From DASWNP01 sp036399175 (GTDB taxonomy: Bacteria; Acidobacteriota; Blastocatellia; Pyrinomonadales; Pyrinomonadaceae): a DNA stretch of 64,000 nucleotides. The stretch is from contig DASWNP010000046.1 of assembly GCA_036399175.1 (NCBI GenBank), positions 124,001-188,000 of the forward strand, read 5' to 3'. Under the pieces are notes generated by a model. It did no database searches, was not told the origin of the DNA, and saw only the letters and a program-made list of their open reading frames with translations. Shown here piece after piece: positions 8,539-17,649 of the stretch. Each line of letters starts with the position of its first letter. Position 1 is the first letter of the stretch. The position numbers and the translations under genes were made by a program.

Positions 8539-10044
8539 TTATTTTCCGAACCAGCCGATGGGCTTGCCGGAGAGGTCAACCCAGACGCTCTTGACCTGCG
8601 TGTAGAGTTCGAGGGCGTGCTTGCCCATCTCGCGCCCGTAGCCGGACTGCTTGTAGCCGCCGAAGGGCGAGGCCGCATTGAACATATTGTAGGTGTTAAT
8701 CCAGACGACGCCGGCATGTATCTCTTTGGCGAAGCGATGGGCGCGCGTGATGTCGCGCGTCCAGATGCCGGCCGAGAGGCCGTAGATGGTCTGGTTGGCC
8801 TGGCGGAGCAGGTCTTCTTCGTCCTTGAAGGTAATGACGGAGGTGACGGGGCCGAAAATCTCTTCCTGCGCGACGCGCATGTCGTTTTTGACATCGCTGA
8901 AGATGGTGGGCTGGAAGAAGAAGCCGCGCTGGAAGTCGCCTTCGAGTTCGGGCGGGGAGCCGCCGCAGAAGACGTTTGCGCCCTCTTCGCGCGCGATGTC
9001 CACGTAGCCCTTGATGCGCGTCAACTGCTCTTGGGAGACCTGCGGCCCCATCTGCGTCGTCTTGTCCATCGGGTCGCCGACCTTCACCCTCTGCGCGCGC
9101 TCTTTGAAGCGTTCGAGGAATTCGTCTTTGACGCGCTCGTCGAGGAAGAGGCGCGAGCCGGCGCAGCAGACCTGTCCCTGATTGAAGAAGATGCCCATCA
9201 TCGCGCCGTTGACGGCCTGTTCCATGTCGGCGTCGGCGAAGACGATGTTGGGAGCTTTGCCGCCAAGCTCAAGCGAGACTTTGGTGAGATTGTCGGCGGC
9301 GGTACGGGCGATGATTTTGCCGACCTCGGTCGAGCCGGTGAAGGCGATTTTGTCGATGCCGGGATGCGCGGCGAGCGACGCTCCGGCGGTCTCGCCGAAG
9401 CCGGGCACGACGTTGACGACGCCGTCCGGAAAGCCCGCTTCCTGTATGAGCTTGCCGAGTTCCATCGCGCCGACGGGCGTCTGCTCGGCAGGTTTCAGGA
9501 CGACCGTGTTTCCGGCGGCGAGCGCGGGAGCGAGCTTCCAGGCGGCCATCAGCAGGGGGAAATTCCAGGGGATGATTTGACCGCAGACGCCGAGCGGCTC
9601 GCGCAGAGTGTAGTTGAACATCTGACCGGGAACGGGGATGGTTTCGCCTTCAATCTTCGTGGCGTAGCCCGCGAAGTACTCGAAGTTTTCCACGACCTGC
9701 GGGATGTCAACGTAGAGCGATTCGCGGATGGGCTTACCGTTGTCGGCGGTTTCCAGCGCGGCCAGCTCTTCGGATTTCGCTTCGATGAGCTGCGCCAGCT
9801 TGTACATGAGGCGTCCTCTGTCGCGCGCGCTTATCTTCGACCACTTGCCTTCAAAGGCGCGGCGCGCGGCGGCCACAGCCTTGTCGATGTCGGCCTTGTC
9901 TGCTTCGGCGACCTCGGCGAGCGTCGCGCCCGTCGCCGGGTTCGGCGTCGTGAAGGTTTTGCCCGATTCGGCATCGACCCATTTGCCGTCGATTAAGAGT
10001 TGATATTTGCGGGGTGTCTCTGAAGCCGGTTGAGCTGATGACAT
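8539..10044 (-). CDS. NAD(P)-dependent aldehyde dehydrogenase (ALDH1/betaine-aldehyde type)
   Basis: 501 residues, normal for the family. Catalytic Glu lies in LELGGKAPN and catalytic Cys in GQVCCAGSR; the cofactor motif FTGSTEVG and the C-terminal FGGYKQSGYGRE oligomerisation motif are present. It oxidises aldehydes to carboxylates in the cytoplasm. The closest resemblance is to the ALDH1/ALDH2 and betaine-aldehyde group, but the substrate cannot be set from sequence. It appears to be a single-gene unit. Confidence 0.9.
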   Translation of the reverse strand: MSSAQPASETPRKYQLLIDGKWVDAESGKTFTTPNPATGATLAEVAEADKADIDKAVAAARRAFEGKWSKISARDRGRLMYKLAQLIEAKSEELAALETADNGKPIRESLYVDIPQVVENFEYFAGYATKIEGETIPVPGQMFNYTLREPLGVCGQIIPWNFPLLMAAWKLAPALAAGNTVVLKPAEQTPVGAMELGKLIQEAGFPDGVVNVVPGFGETAGASLAAHPGIDKIAFTGSTEVGKIIARTAADNLTKVSLELGGKAPNIVFADADMEQAVNGAMMGIFFNQGQVCCAGSRLFLDERVKDEFLERFKERAQRVKVGDPMDKTTQMGPQVSQEQLTRIKGYVDIAREEGANVFCGGSPPELEGDFQRGFFFQPTIFSDVKNDMRVAQEEIFGPVTSVITFKDEEDLLRQANQTIYGLSAGIWTRDITRAHRFAKEIHAGVVWINTYNMFNAASPFGGYKQSGYGREMGKHALELYTQVKSVWVDLSGKPIGWFGK

Positions 10045-10133
10045 GGCTTTCTACTCCTCTAATTGAATTGATTGAATGGAATGGTTACGAGATTCATTTC
10101 CCTTCGGCATGCGTGGGCTTACTTTAACATGAA

Positions 10134-10259
10134 GTAGCCAGTAGTCAGTAGCCAGTAGCCAGTAGAAGGCAGGTTAATAGTGAAGTCACTGGAATGCTGC
10201 TCTGGTGGTTGAACGCTTCAAAAGGTTTTTCTACTGGCTACTGACTACTGGCTACTGTT
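10134..10259. repeat. Palindromic heptad element 4 (AGTAGCC type)
   Basis: Left arm AGTAGCCAGTAGTCAGTAG and further copies with period 7; right arm CTACTGGCTACTGACTACTG. The centre is longer than usual (~70 bases) and contains AAGGCAGG and GGTTTTT. The stop codon TAG of the potassium channel gene lies inside the right arm (CAG TAG). Confidence 0.75.
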
Positions 10260-11370
10260 CGTCCGCGTCGCGCAGATTCCGGTCGCCTGTGATTTCATCC
10301 CAGTCGTAGCCGAGATAGAGGGCGAAGCGTCGGAGCTTTGACTCCCAGTCTTCGCGTTGCGAGCGGTAGGCTTCAAAGCCTTCTGCTTCGTCGGCGCGCG
10401 TCCGGATGCCTTCGGCTCGGAGGCGCGCGAGGGTCTGGCGGAAGCGTCGCGTCCAGCGCCGGGCTTCTTCGTCGGTGGTTTCTTGTCGCTCGCGCGCGCG
10501 CCTTTCGAGGTCGAGCGAGGCGACCAGCTCGTCGAGCACGTGGCGCGCGCTCGAATCGAGCGTTCGCACCTCCGGGCGCTGAAGCACTTCCGGGTAGGCG
10601 TCGCGGTCGAGGCAGGCTCGTAGCACGGTTGTAGATTCGAGCAGGAGGAAGAGCATGCGCGGAAGGCTCTTGTAGACTTCGACGGGATGAAAATAGTGTA
10701 TGACCGGATGCTCGACGTGGGATTCGAGCAGCCATTGAATGTCGCGCGAGGCGAAGCGGAAGGCTTCGGCCAGACCTTGAAAGCGTCCGCCGACGAAATG
10801 ATGCGCGATGTATCCGGCAACGTCTGCGCCTTCCTCTGCCTGATGGTAGAGCGAGAGGGCGACGGCGCGTTTGCGTTCGAGCGCGGAGTAGACGGAGAGC
10901 AGATAGGCGATGGAGAGCGAGAAGAGCGCGAGGCCGCAAGCGGCTTGAAATACGGCGATGAAGCGGATGGTGGTCGTCGCAGGCGCGATGTCGCCGTAGC
11001 CGACGGTGGTGAGCGTGATGCCACTGAAGTAGAGAGCGAGACTCCATGCGTCGCCTTGCGTGCCATCGCCGACGACGAACTGCGTGGGCATGCGCGGGTA
11101 ATAGATGAGCGCGAAGGCCGTAATCAGCGTAGCGACGTAGACGAAGATTATCAGGGGCAAAAGGAGCGGCCCGACGGCGTTGAGGATTTTGTGGCGGCCA
11201 AGGCGCGAGAAACGGAAAGCGACGCGGCGAGCCAGACGCCAGAGCGTGCGGTTGAGCGATTCGCCGAGCGGCCCGAAGCGCGCGCTCGCATGCAGGACGG
11301 TCGCGTAGACATCGTAGACGATGAGCAGCAGAAGCCCGACGCCCGCTAACGTGAAGAGAAGTTTCTCCAT
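10252..11370 (-). CDS. Two-TM potassium channel (Ion_trans_2) with long cytoplasmic C-terminus
   Basis: 372 residues. Hydrophobic segments lie at about 5-25, 68-92 and 130-165, with the selectivity filter TTVGYGD at 121-127 between the last two. This is the pore of KcsA-like channels. The ~200-residue C-terminal region is helical and charged (LDLERRARERQETTDEEARR) and does not show a recognisable RCK/TrkA-N glycine motif. The protein ends ADEQ with the stop supplied by the adjoining repeat element. Potassium conduction is well supported; gating is unknown. Confidence 0.85.
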   Translation of the reverse strand: MEKLLFTLAGVGLLLLIVYDVYATVLHASARFGPLGESLNRTLWRLARRVAFRFSRLGRHKILNAVGPLLLPLIIFVYVATLITAFALIYYPRMPTQFVVGDGTQGDAWSLALYFSGITLTTVGYGDIAPATTTIRFIAVFQAACGLALFSLSIAYLLSVYSALERKRAVALSLYHQAEEGADVAGYIAHHFVGGRFQGLAEAFRFASRDIQWLLESHVEHPVIHYFHPVEVYKSLPRMLFLLLESTTVLRACLDRDAYPEVLQRPEVRTLDSSARHVLDELVASLDLERRARERQETTDEEARRWTRRFRQTLARLRAEGIRTRADEAEGFEAYRSQREDWESKLRRFALYLGYDWDEITGDRNLRDADEQ

Positions 11371-11387
11371 TCAAACAGCCGCCGACA

Positions 11388-11492
11388 TCAGTCGCAGAAG
11401 AGAGTGTCTTCTACGACCGATGGCTTTATCTCCGAAGCGCGCGGCGGCACATGAACAGGCAGCAACGTGCGACGCCCTTTGACGAACGGCTC
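11388..11492 (-). pseudogene. Possible remnant of a zinc-ribbon-family C-terminal tail
   Basis: A 34-codon frame closed by TGA, without a plausible start, lies between acnA and the channel gene. It reads LLPVHVPPRASEIKPSVVED near its end, resembling the tails of the zinc-ribbon paralogues at 4.9-6.9 kb (PVSTYVPPRVNTSEIAPP, then SSVTDHTTRLL). The alignment needs gaps, so this is tentative. Confidence 0.25.
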
Positions 11493-11499
11493 TCACGCT

Positions 11500-14412
11500 T
11501 CAGCTCGCACCTTGCGCGAGCAGTTGCCTGAGCACGAAGGGGAGGATGCCGCCGTGACGGTAGTAGTCAATCTCGATGGGCGTGTCGATGCGAAGCGTGA
11601 CGGGCACTTCTTCGGTCTCGCCGTTTTCGCGATGGATGACGAGCGTCAGATCCTGGCGCGGCTTGATGGGCCCGCGTTCAACGCCGACGAGGTCGAAAGT
11701 CTCCGTGCCGTCGAGCTTGAGCGTCTGCGCGTTAGTTCCCTCTTTGAACTGGCAGGGCAAGACGCCCATGCCGACGAGGTTGCTGCGATGAATGCGCTCG
11801 AAGCTTTCGGCGATGACGGCGCGAACGCCGAGAAGCTTCGTGCCCTTCGCCGCCCAATCGCGCGAAGAGCCCGTGCCGTATTCCTGTCCGGCGATGACGA
11901 CGAGCGGAAGACCCGCGGCCTGGTAATGCACGGAAGCATCGTAGATGCTCATGCGCTCGCCGACCGGATGAAGAACCGTGACGCCGCCCTCCGTGCCGGG
12001 AGCCATCAGGTTCTTGATGCGGACGTTGGCAAACGTGCCGCGCAGCATCACCTGATGATTGCCGCGCCGCGAGCCGTAGGAGTTGAAGTCCTCGACGGCC
12101 ACGCCGCGCAGCCGCAGGTAAATTCCAGCCGGAGAGCTGGGCTTGATAGCGCCTGCGGGCGAGATGTGGTCGGTCGTCACCGAGTCGCCGAAGATGGCGA
12201 GCGGGCGCGCGCCGCGTATGTCGCAGAACTCGCCCGCGCTCATGCTGAAACGCTCGAAGTAGGGTGGCTCCTGAATGTAAGTCGAAGCCGATTCCCACTG
12301 GTAAACCTCGCCCTCGACGCTCGGAATCTCGTTCCAGAGCGGGTTCTGCTCGGCGAAGTCGCTGTAGAGCTTACGATAGGTTTCGGGGTCGGTGGCGGCG
12401 CGCAGGTTTTCGGACACCTCTTCGAGCGTCGGCCAGATTTCGCGCAGGTAAACTTCCCGTCCGTCTTTATCGACGCCGATTGACTCTCGGGTCATGTCGA
12501 TGTTGACGCGACCGGCGAGGGCGAAGGCGACTACGAGCGGCGGGCTCATCAGGAAGTTGGCGCGGATGCTCTGATGCACGCGCGCCTCGAAGTTTCGATT
12601 GCCGGAGAGGACGCTCGCGGCGACAAGGTCGTTCGAGTTGACGACATCTTCGATGCGCGGGTCGAGCGGCCCGGAGTTGCCGATGCAGGTCGTGCAGCCG
12701 TAGCCGACGAGGTTGAAGCCAAGCTGATTGAGATAGGGTTGAAGGCCGGTGCGGTCGAGATACTCTGTGACGACGCGCGAGCCGGGCGCAAGCGAGGCTT
12801 TGACCGAAGGGCGCACGCTCAGGCCGCGCTCGACGGCCTTCTTCGCCAGAAGTCCTGCCGCGAGCATGACCGAAGGGTTCGACGTGTTGGTGCAGGAAGT
12901 AATCGCCGCGATGAGCACGTCGCCGTGTCCCAAATCGACGAAGGCTTCGGGAAACTCCGCTTCGGGAATATCGACGACGCGGTCGGGCGTCGGGCGATTG
13001 TTCATCATCTCGATTTCGGTCGTCGCGCTCGTGTTCTTCTCGCTGCGAGAGCCGAGGCTGCCGGTGGTCTCTGTGGCGGTGACGTGGGGCAGCGTGTCGG
13101 AGTCCTGCGTGCCGCCGCCGGTCATCGGCTGCGGCGATTGCGAAGCAGAGACGCCGATGCGCGCGTGAAAGCGCTTGCCGAGTTCCTCCTTCGGACGGTT
13201 GTAGCCGTTCTCGCCGACGGGTTTTTGCAGCAAATCGAGAAAACGCTCTTTCAGCTCGGGCAGCTCGATGCGGTCTTGCGGGCGCTTCGGCCCGGCGACG
13301 CTCGGCTGAATCTCGCCGAGGTCAAGCTCAAGCACGGAGCTATACTCGCATTCGCCTTTGGCGGGGACGCCGAACATCCCTTGCGCCTCGAAGTAGCTGC
13401 GGAAGAGGTCAACCTGCTCTTCCGGGCGACCCGTCGCCAGAAGGTATTCGCAGGTCTTCTCATCGACGGGGAAGAAGCCCATCGTCGCGCCGTATTCGGG
13501 AGCCATGTTGGCGATGGTCGAGCGGTCTGTGGCGGGCAGGCTCGCCGCCCCCTCGCCGTGAAACTCGACGAACTTGCCGACCACCTTCGCCTTGCGAAGC
13601 ATCTCGGTCACGCGCAGCACGAGGTCTGTCGCCGTCACGCCTTCGTTCAGTTTTCCGCTCAGGTGGACGCCGATGACATCCGGCGTCAGGAAATAGACGG
13701 GCTGACCGAGCATCCCGGCTTCGGCCTCGATGCCGCCCACGCCCCAGCCGACGATGCCGAGCCCGTTAATCATCGTCGTGTGCGAATCAGTCCCGACCAG
13801 CGTGTCGGGGTAAAAGACTCCGTCGCGCTCGACGACGCCGCGCGCGAGGTATTCGAGGTTGACCTGATGCACGATGCCGATGCCGGGCGGCACGACCTGG
13901 AAGCTCTGGAAAGCCTGCGTGCCCCACTTCAAAAACTGGTAGCGCGAGCGGTTGCGCTTAAACTCGGTCTCCATGTTGAGACGCAGGGCGTCGGGGCTGC
14001 TCCAGAAATCGACCTGCACGGAATGGTCGATGACCAAATCGACGGGCACAAGCGGCTCGATGATTTTCGGGTCACGACCGAGGCGCTCGACCGCCGAGCG
14101 CATCGCCGCCAAATCGACCAAGAGAGGCACGCCCGTAAAATCCTGCAAGAGGACGCGCGCCACGTAGAAGGGTATCTCTTCGGTGCGCTCCCCCGTAGGA
14201 TTCCAGTTCGCCAGCTCGCGCACGTCCGATTCCTCGACTATCTTTCCGTCGAAGTTTCTGAGCACCGATTCGAGCACGATGCGGATGCTCACGGGCAGTT
14301 TCGAGACCGCCCCGACGCCCTCTCGCTCAAGCTGCGGCAGAGAGTAGAATTGCGCCTCGCGCCCGCCTCTGGTCTTGAAAGTTTGCAGCGTATTGAAAAG
14401 ATTCTGGGACAT
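11500..14412 (-). CDS. acnA: Aconitate hydratase A
   Basis: 970 residues, against about 890-900 usually. It isomerises citrate and isocitrate in the TCA cycle using a 4Fe-4S cluster. Cluster cysteines are visible in SCTNTSNPSV and GYGCTTCIGNSGP; GTDSHTTM and the swivel-domain GQEYGTGSSRDWA are also present. The extra length is mainly a ~65-residue Ser/Thr-rich insertion near residues 410-475 (SQSPQPMTGGGTQDSD and following), just before the cluster domain. The start ATG at 14412 agrees with the family N-terminus. Confidence 0.95.
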   Translation of the reverse strand: MSQNLFNTLQTFKTRGGREAQFYSLPQLEREGVGAVSKLPVSIRIVLESVLRNFDGKIVEESDVRELANWNPTGERTEEIPFYVARVLLQDFTGVPLLVDLAAMRSAVERLGRDPKIIEPLVPVDLVIDHSVQVDFWSSPDALRLNMETEFKRNRSRYQFLKWGTQAFQSFQVVPPGIGIVHQVNLEYLARGVVERDGVFYPDTLVGTDSHTTMINGLGIVGWGVGGIEAEAGMLGQPVYFLTPDVIGVHLSGKLNEGVTATDLVLRVTEMLRKAKVVGKFVEFHGEGAASLPATDRSTIANMAPEYGATMGFFPVDEKTCEYLLATGRPEEQVDLFRSYFEAQGMFGVPAKGECEYSSVLELDLGEIQPSVAGPKRPQDRIELPELKERFLDLLQKPVGENGYNRPKEELGKRFHARIGVSASQSPQPMTGGGTQDSDTLPHVTATETTGSLGSRSEKNTSATTEIEMMNNRPTPDRVVDIPEAEFPEAFVDLGHGDVLIAAITSCTNTSNPSVMLAAGLLAKKAVERGLSVRPSVKASLAPGSRVVTEYLDRTGLQPYLNQLGFNLVGYGCTTCIGNSGPLDPRIEDVVNSNDLVAASVLSGNRNFEARVHQSIRANFLMSPPLVVAFALAGRVNIDMTRESIGVDKDGREVYLREIWPTLEEVSENLRAATDPETYRKLYSDFAEQNPLWNEIPSVEGEVYQWESASTYIQEPPYFERFSMSAGEFCDIRGARPLAIFGDSVTTDHISPAGAIKPSSPAGIYLRLRGVAVEDFNSYGSRRGNHQVMLRGTFANVRIKNLMAPGTEGGVTVLHPVGERMSIYDASVHYQAAGLPLVVIAGQEYGTGSSRDWAAKGTKLLGVRAVIAESFERIHRSNLVGMGVLPCQFKEGTNAQTLKLDGTETFDLVGVERGPIKPRQDLTLVIHRENGETEEVPVTLRIDTPIEIDYYRHGGILPFVLRQLLAQGAS

Positions 14413-14563
14413 AAAGATTGAGTGGACTCCGTTCGGTGCAGGGGCGTGAACAGCTCGCCGCCAAGATTTGGCTCGCGCGAGCCGTCGCTCGCCTCACAAC
14501 CGAAGTCTTTCGTACGTCGTCGCGCGAAACCGCCGTTGATTGCTGATGAAAAATTACATTTCA

Positions 14564-14592
14564 GTTTAAAGGCGCGCATCTTGAATCGTCAA
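14564..14592 (-). promoter_or_regulatory. Candidate sigma-70 promoter for acnA
   Basis: On the minus strand TTGACG and TTAAAC are separated by 17 bases. The expected start leaves a leader of roughly 145 bases before acnA. Inference from consensus only. Confidence 0.4.
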
Positions 14593-14666
14593 GGATAGTG
14601 CCCTACGAGGGACGGCGATGCGAGTCTCGAAGCGTGCGCGCTCGATAGTCTCTTCGGCCTCTTCGA

Positions 14667-14696
14667 TTGCCGAGCTTTCGCGTCATTTGTTATATT
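14667..14696 (+). promoter_or_regulatory. Candidate sigma-70 promoter for the DUF6335 gene
   Basis: TTGCCG, 18 bases, TATATT (or 17 bases to TTATAT). The gene starts about 135 bases further on. The region 14413-14832 between the divergent genes holds no other coding signal that I can support. Confidence 0.45.
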
Positions 14697-14832
14697 GTCT
14701 GCGGTTCGCATAATCACGACAATCGACAGTTTCGCGGGAAGCGCACGAGTTGGCCGAAGAGAACCGACGCCGCTCGATTCGTCTTCGAGATTTACACTTT
14801 CAACCGGGAGCTTTTGTAAGGAGACCGAAAAG

Positions 14833-15231
14833 ATGCCGAAAAAGAAGTCAGAGGATTCGTTCGAGAGTATAAGCGGCGCAGACTACGTGCCCGACCCCGA
14901 GATAGAAGAGTTTATGGAGGAAGAGATTGCGCGCGCGCCGAAAGACCCGAGCAGCCTCGCGCAACGCCTGCGCAACAATACAGCCGCCTCGCCGCGCGAC
15001 GCGGGCGGCGACCTCGACGCCTCATGGGAAGATGTCAACGATAGCGGCACCGAATCCGTCTCCGGCGACAATCCGACGCCCGACCAGTCCGACGTGGAAG
15101 AGAACGCGCACGCCATCGGCGTCAACTTCGAGGACAACGAAGAGCTGGAATTCATCGACAAGATAGACCGCCGCGACCGCCAGCGCTACGAACTCGACCC
15201 GCGCTCCAAAACCGAAGACAACTCAATCTAA
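14833..15231 (+). CDS. DUF6335 family protein
   Basis: 132 residues from the ATG at 14833, preceded by AAGGAG at proper distance; the frame extends further upstream but without family similarity. Acidic and probably largely extended. The segments GGDLDASWED, NPTPDQSDVEE and DRQRYELDP match the pattern of DUF6335 proteins, which are common in cyanobacteria and some Acidobacteriota. Function unknown. A purine/pyrimidine palindrome directly follows. Confidence 0.7.
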   Translation: MPKKKSEDSFESISGADYVPDPEIEEFMEEEIARAPKDPSSLAQRLRNNTAASPRDAGGDLDASWEDVNDSGTESVSGDNPTPDQSDVEENAHAIGVNFEDNEELEFIDKIDRRDRQRYELDPRSKTEDNSI

Positions 15232-15235
15232 ACCG

Positions 15236-15344
15236 GAGGGTAAAAGGAAAAAGGGGGAAGGGGAAAGGGAAAGGGCAAAGAACTAAAGACTGTCTGTTCT
15301 ATCCCCTTTCCCCTTTCCCCTTTTCCCTTTCCCCTTCCCCCTTC
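15236..15344. repeat. Palindromic element 5 (GGGAAA purine/pyrimidine type)
   Basis: Purine-rich left arm of GGGGAAAGGGAAAGGG type and pyrimidine right arm TCCCCTTTCCCCTTTCCCC. The centre includes AAAGAACTAAAGACTGTCTG. It lies between convergent genes. Confidence 0.65.
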
Positions 15345-16035
15345 AGACGAAGTTGGAGCGCGGCTGGAGGGTGATGCGGCGGACGATGACTTTCGGGTCG
15401 GGGCTTTCGGTGCCGGTGATGACGGGGGCGCGAGCGATGATGTCGGCCTCGCCCATGCCTCTGATGACGCGCCCGAAGACGGTGTACTCGCCGTCCCATT
15501 GGGGCACGCGCTTGAGCGTGATGTAGAACTGGGAGTTAGCCGAGTCGCGCGCGGACGAGCGCGCCGCGCCGACGATGCCGCGCTCGAAAGGTATGTCGCT
15601 GAACTCGGCGGGCAGGTTCGGATAAGGCGACTGCCCCATGCCGTCGTTGGTCGGATTGTCGTCGCGCGAATTCGGGTCGCCTCCCTGCACGACGCCGAGC
15701 GTCGGGTTGATTCGGTGAAAAGCCGTCCCGTCGTAGAAGCCCTCGCCGACGAGCCGCTTGAAGCGCTCGACCATTCGGGGCGCGAGGTTCGGGTAAAGCT
15801 CGATGACAATCTGCCCGAACTCGGTCTCGACAACGGCCACCTGCGCGTCTGCTTCAGGCTTGACGCCCCTCTTGACCGCCGCGTCCGTTTCCGCATCCGA
15901 GTCTTTAGTCGCCAACTGCCCGCCCTCGCAGGCCGCAAGCGTCAGCGCGAACAGCAGGCAGAGCGCGCCGCAGGCAGAGCTTCCAAAGTTTCTCCGGCCT
16001 CTTCTTTTAAGCTTTTCCAGCATCATCCTCGTCAA
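15343..16035 (-). CDS. Cyclophilin-type peptidyl-prolyl isomerase lipoprotein
   Basis: 230 residues. A hydrophobic signal ending LTLAAC gives a lipidated Cys near residue 35. The cyclophilin domain occupies about residues 70-225 with FYDGTAFHRI, GGDPNSRDDN, NSQFYITL and YTVFGRV, which carry the catalytic and binding residues of the fold. It should assist proline isomerisation in the periplasm from a membrane anchor. Its neighbour upstream is dtd, in the same direction. Confidence 0.88.
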   Translation of the reverse strand: MTRMMLEKLKRRGRRNFGSSACGALCLLFALTLAACEGGQLATKDSDAETDAAVKRGVKPEADAQVAVVETEFGQIVIELYPNLAPRMVERFKRLVGEGFYDGTAFHRINPTLGVVQGGDPNSRDDNPTNDGMGQSPYPNLPAEFSDIPFERGIVGAARSSARDSANSQFYITLKRVPQWDGEYTVFGRVIRGMGEADIIARAPVITGTESPDPKVIVRRITLQPRSNFV

Positions 16036-16068
16036 TCGTTCTCCGTTGAAAGATTTACGACCTGAGCT

Positions 16069-16518
16069 TCAAAACAGCTTGCGACTGTCGAGCAGGAGCG
16101 TGACGGGGCCGTCGTTCACCAGTTCGACCTCCATCATGCGGCGGAAGCTGCCCGTCTCGACCCTGAGCCCGAGCCGACGCGCTTCGGCGACGAAAAATTC
16201 GTAGAGCCGTTCGGCCACTTCCGGCGGCGCGGCCTCGCTCCACGATGGACGCCGCCCGCGCCGCGCGTCGCCGTAGAGCGTGAACTGCGAAACGACGAGC
16301 ATCGCGCCCTGTGTCTCTTCAAGCGACAGGTTCATGCGCCCTTCCGCGTCCTCGAAGATGCGCAAGCCGTTAATTTTCTCGACGAGGTAGAGCGCGTCCT
16401 GTTCCGTATCGTCGCGCGCGACGCCGACGAGGACGACCAGCCCGGCGTCTATCTCTCCCACCGTCTCGCCCTCAACCCTGACGCTGGCGCGCGTCACGCG
16501 CTGCAACACGGCTCGCAT
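16069..16518 (-). CDS. dtd: D-aminoacyl-tRNA deacylase
   Basis: 149 residues, the usual length. It removes D-amino acids mischarged on tRNA. The substrate-pocket motifs SQFTLYGD (near 77-84) and NDGPVT (near 134) are present; the latter replaces the common NSGPVT or NAGPVT. The N-terminus MRAVLQRVTRASV is typical. Likely co-transcribed with the cyclophilin gene. Confidence 0.93.
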   Translation of the reverse strand: MRAVLQRVTRASVRVEGETVGEIDAGLVVLVGVARDDTEQDALYLVEKINGLRIFEDAEGRMNLSLEETQGAMLVVSQFTLYGDARRGRRPSWSEAAPPEVAERLYEFFVAEARRLGLRVETGSFRRMMEVELVNDGPVTLLLDSRKLF

Positions 16519-16539
16519 GTTCGTCTGAATCCGCCCGGC

Positions 16540-16824
16540 CTACTGCAAGACGTAATTGTAGGTGATAATGCCCGTCACCTTGACGGGCTTTCCGCTCAGC
16601 TTCGTCGGGGTGAAGCGCGCGTTGTAGGCCGCCGACTCTGATGGGCGTCTGAGGAGCGGGGGGCCTTTTTCGGCGCAGGCCGAGAGCACGAGGCCGGTCT
16701 CATCCACCAGAATCCTGACTATCACCGTCCCCTGCTCGCGCGCCCGCAGAGCCGCCGTCGGGTATTCAGGTCGCGGTTTTGAAAGTGCTCGCCCATTGAG
16801 CACGCCCCCTTCGACGCTCGGCAT
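16540..16824 (-). CDS. Stand-alone TonB C-terminal domain, possibly a truncated gene
   Basis: 94 residues matching a TonB C-terminal domain: GGVLNGRALSKPRPEYP, GTVIVRILVDETG, FTPTKLSGKPVKVTG and the final ITYNYVLQ. TonB proteins normally carry an N-terminal membrane anchor and a linker, both absent here. The frame is closed by a TGA about 50 bases upstream and the ATG at 16824 has no good ribosome site. It may be a 5'-truncated remnant. A good GGAAGGAG site lies at about 16880, but its ATG opens a different 35-codon frame. Confidence 0.55.
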   Translation of the reverse strand: MPSVEGGVLNGRALSKPRPEYPTAALRAREQGTVIVRILVDETGLVLSACAEKGPPLLRRPSESAAYNARFTPTKLSGKPVKVTGIITYNYVLQ

Positions 16825-16912
16825 GGAGTCGGCTTCCGCCTTGAGCCTGCTCGATATTTCGGAGGATTGCTTTCATACTCCTTCCAGAAACCTTTCCTGC
16901 GCCGCAATAGCT

Positions 16913-17635
16913 TCACTTCTTCGGCGGGCGGCTCGGCCTGATTTCCACGCGGCTCGGCAGGCTGCGCTCGTCGTGCCGGAGCAGGTCGAGCGCGACGCGC
17001 GCGATGTCTTCGGGTTGCAACTGCCAGCTCTTCTCTTCGTCGGGCACGTCGCCGCCGAAATAGGTGTTGACCGAGCCGGGCATGATATAGCTGACCTTGA
17101 TACGGTCGTGCCTGACCTCCTGCATCAGCGCCTCGCTGAAACCGTTGAGGCCGAACTTCGACGCGTTATAGGCGGCCATGCGCGGGTGAGCGTTCGTCCC
17201 GGCGAGCGAAGAGATGTTGATGATGTAGCCGCCGCCGCGCTCGCGCATCAGAGGAATCGCCTCGTGGCAGCAGTAGAAAACGCCGAACAGGTTCGTCTCC
17301 AGAACGGCGCGGAAATCCTCCGGCGACATCTCTTCGACCGAAGCGAACGCGCCGATGCCTGCGTTATTAACCAGCACGTCCACGCCGCCGAACTCCGCGA
17401 CCGTGTGCTCGAAGAGCGCACGCACTTCATCGCAGTCTCTCACGTCGCAGACCGCGCCCGTCACTCTCGCCTCATCATTCGCAGCGTCCAATTCCCCAAC
17501 CGCCTGCTCAATCTCTTCCACCCGCCGCGCGCTCACGCACACGTTCATTCCCGCCTGCACCAGCGCCTCGGCAATCGCCCGCCCGATGCCCTTCGTGCTT
17601 CCCGTCACGATGGCCGTCTTACCCGTAAGATTCAT
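16913..17635 (-). CDS. Short-chain dehydrogenase/reductase
   Basis: 240 residues, classical SDR. Cofactor motif TGSTKGIG near residue 12, NNAG near 90, catalytic Ser in NISSLAGT and YNASK carrying Tyr and Lys. The residue after the second strand is Arg (SARR), favouring NADP(H). Substrate unknown. It precedes the TonB fragment and dtd on the same strand. Confidence 0.88.
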   Translation of the reverse strand: MNLTGKTAIVTGSTKGIGRAIAEALVQAGMNVCVSARRVEEIEQAVGELDAANDEARVTGAVCDVRDCDEVRALFEHTVAEFGGVDVLVNNAGIGAFASVEEMSPEDFRAVLETNLFGVFYCCHEAIPLMRERGGGYIINISSLAGTNAHPRMAAYNASKFGLNGFSEALMQEVRHDRIKVSYIMPGSVNTYFGGDVPDEEKSWQLQPEDIARVALDLLRHDERSLPSRVEIRPSRPPKK

Positions 17636-17649
17636 TCACCCCTCCGTGA

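Noticed and set aside
12574..14421. 615-codon open frame antisense to acnA
   Set aside because: Shadow of a certain gene; no family pattern.
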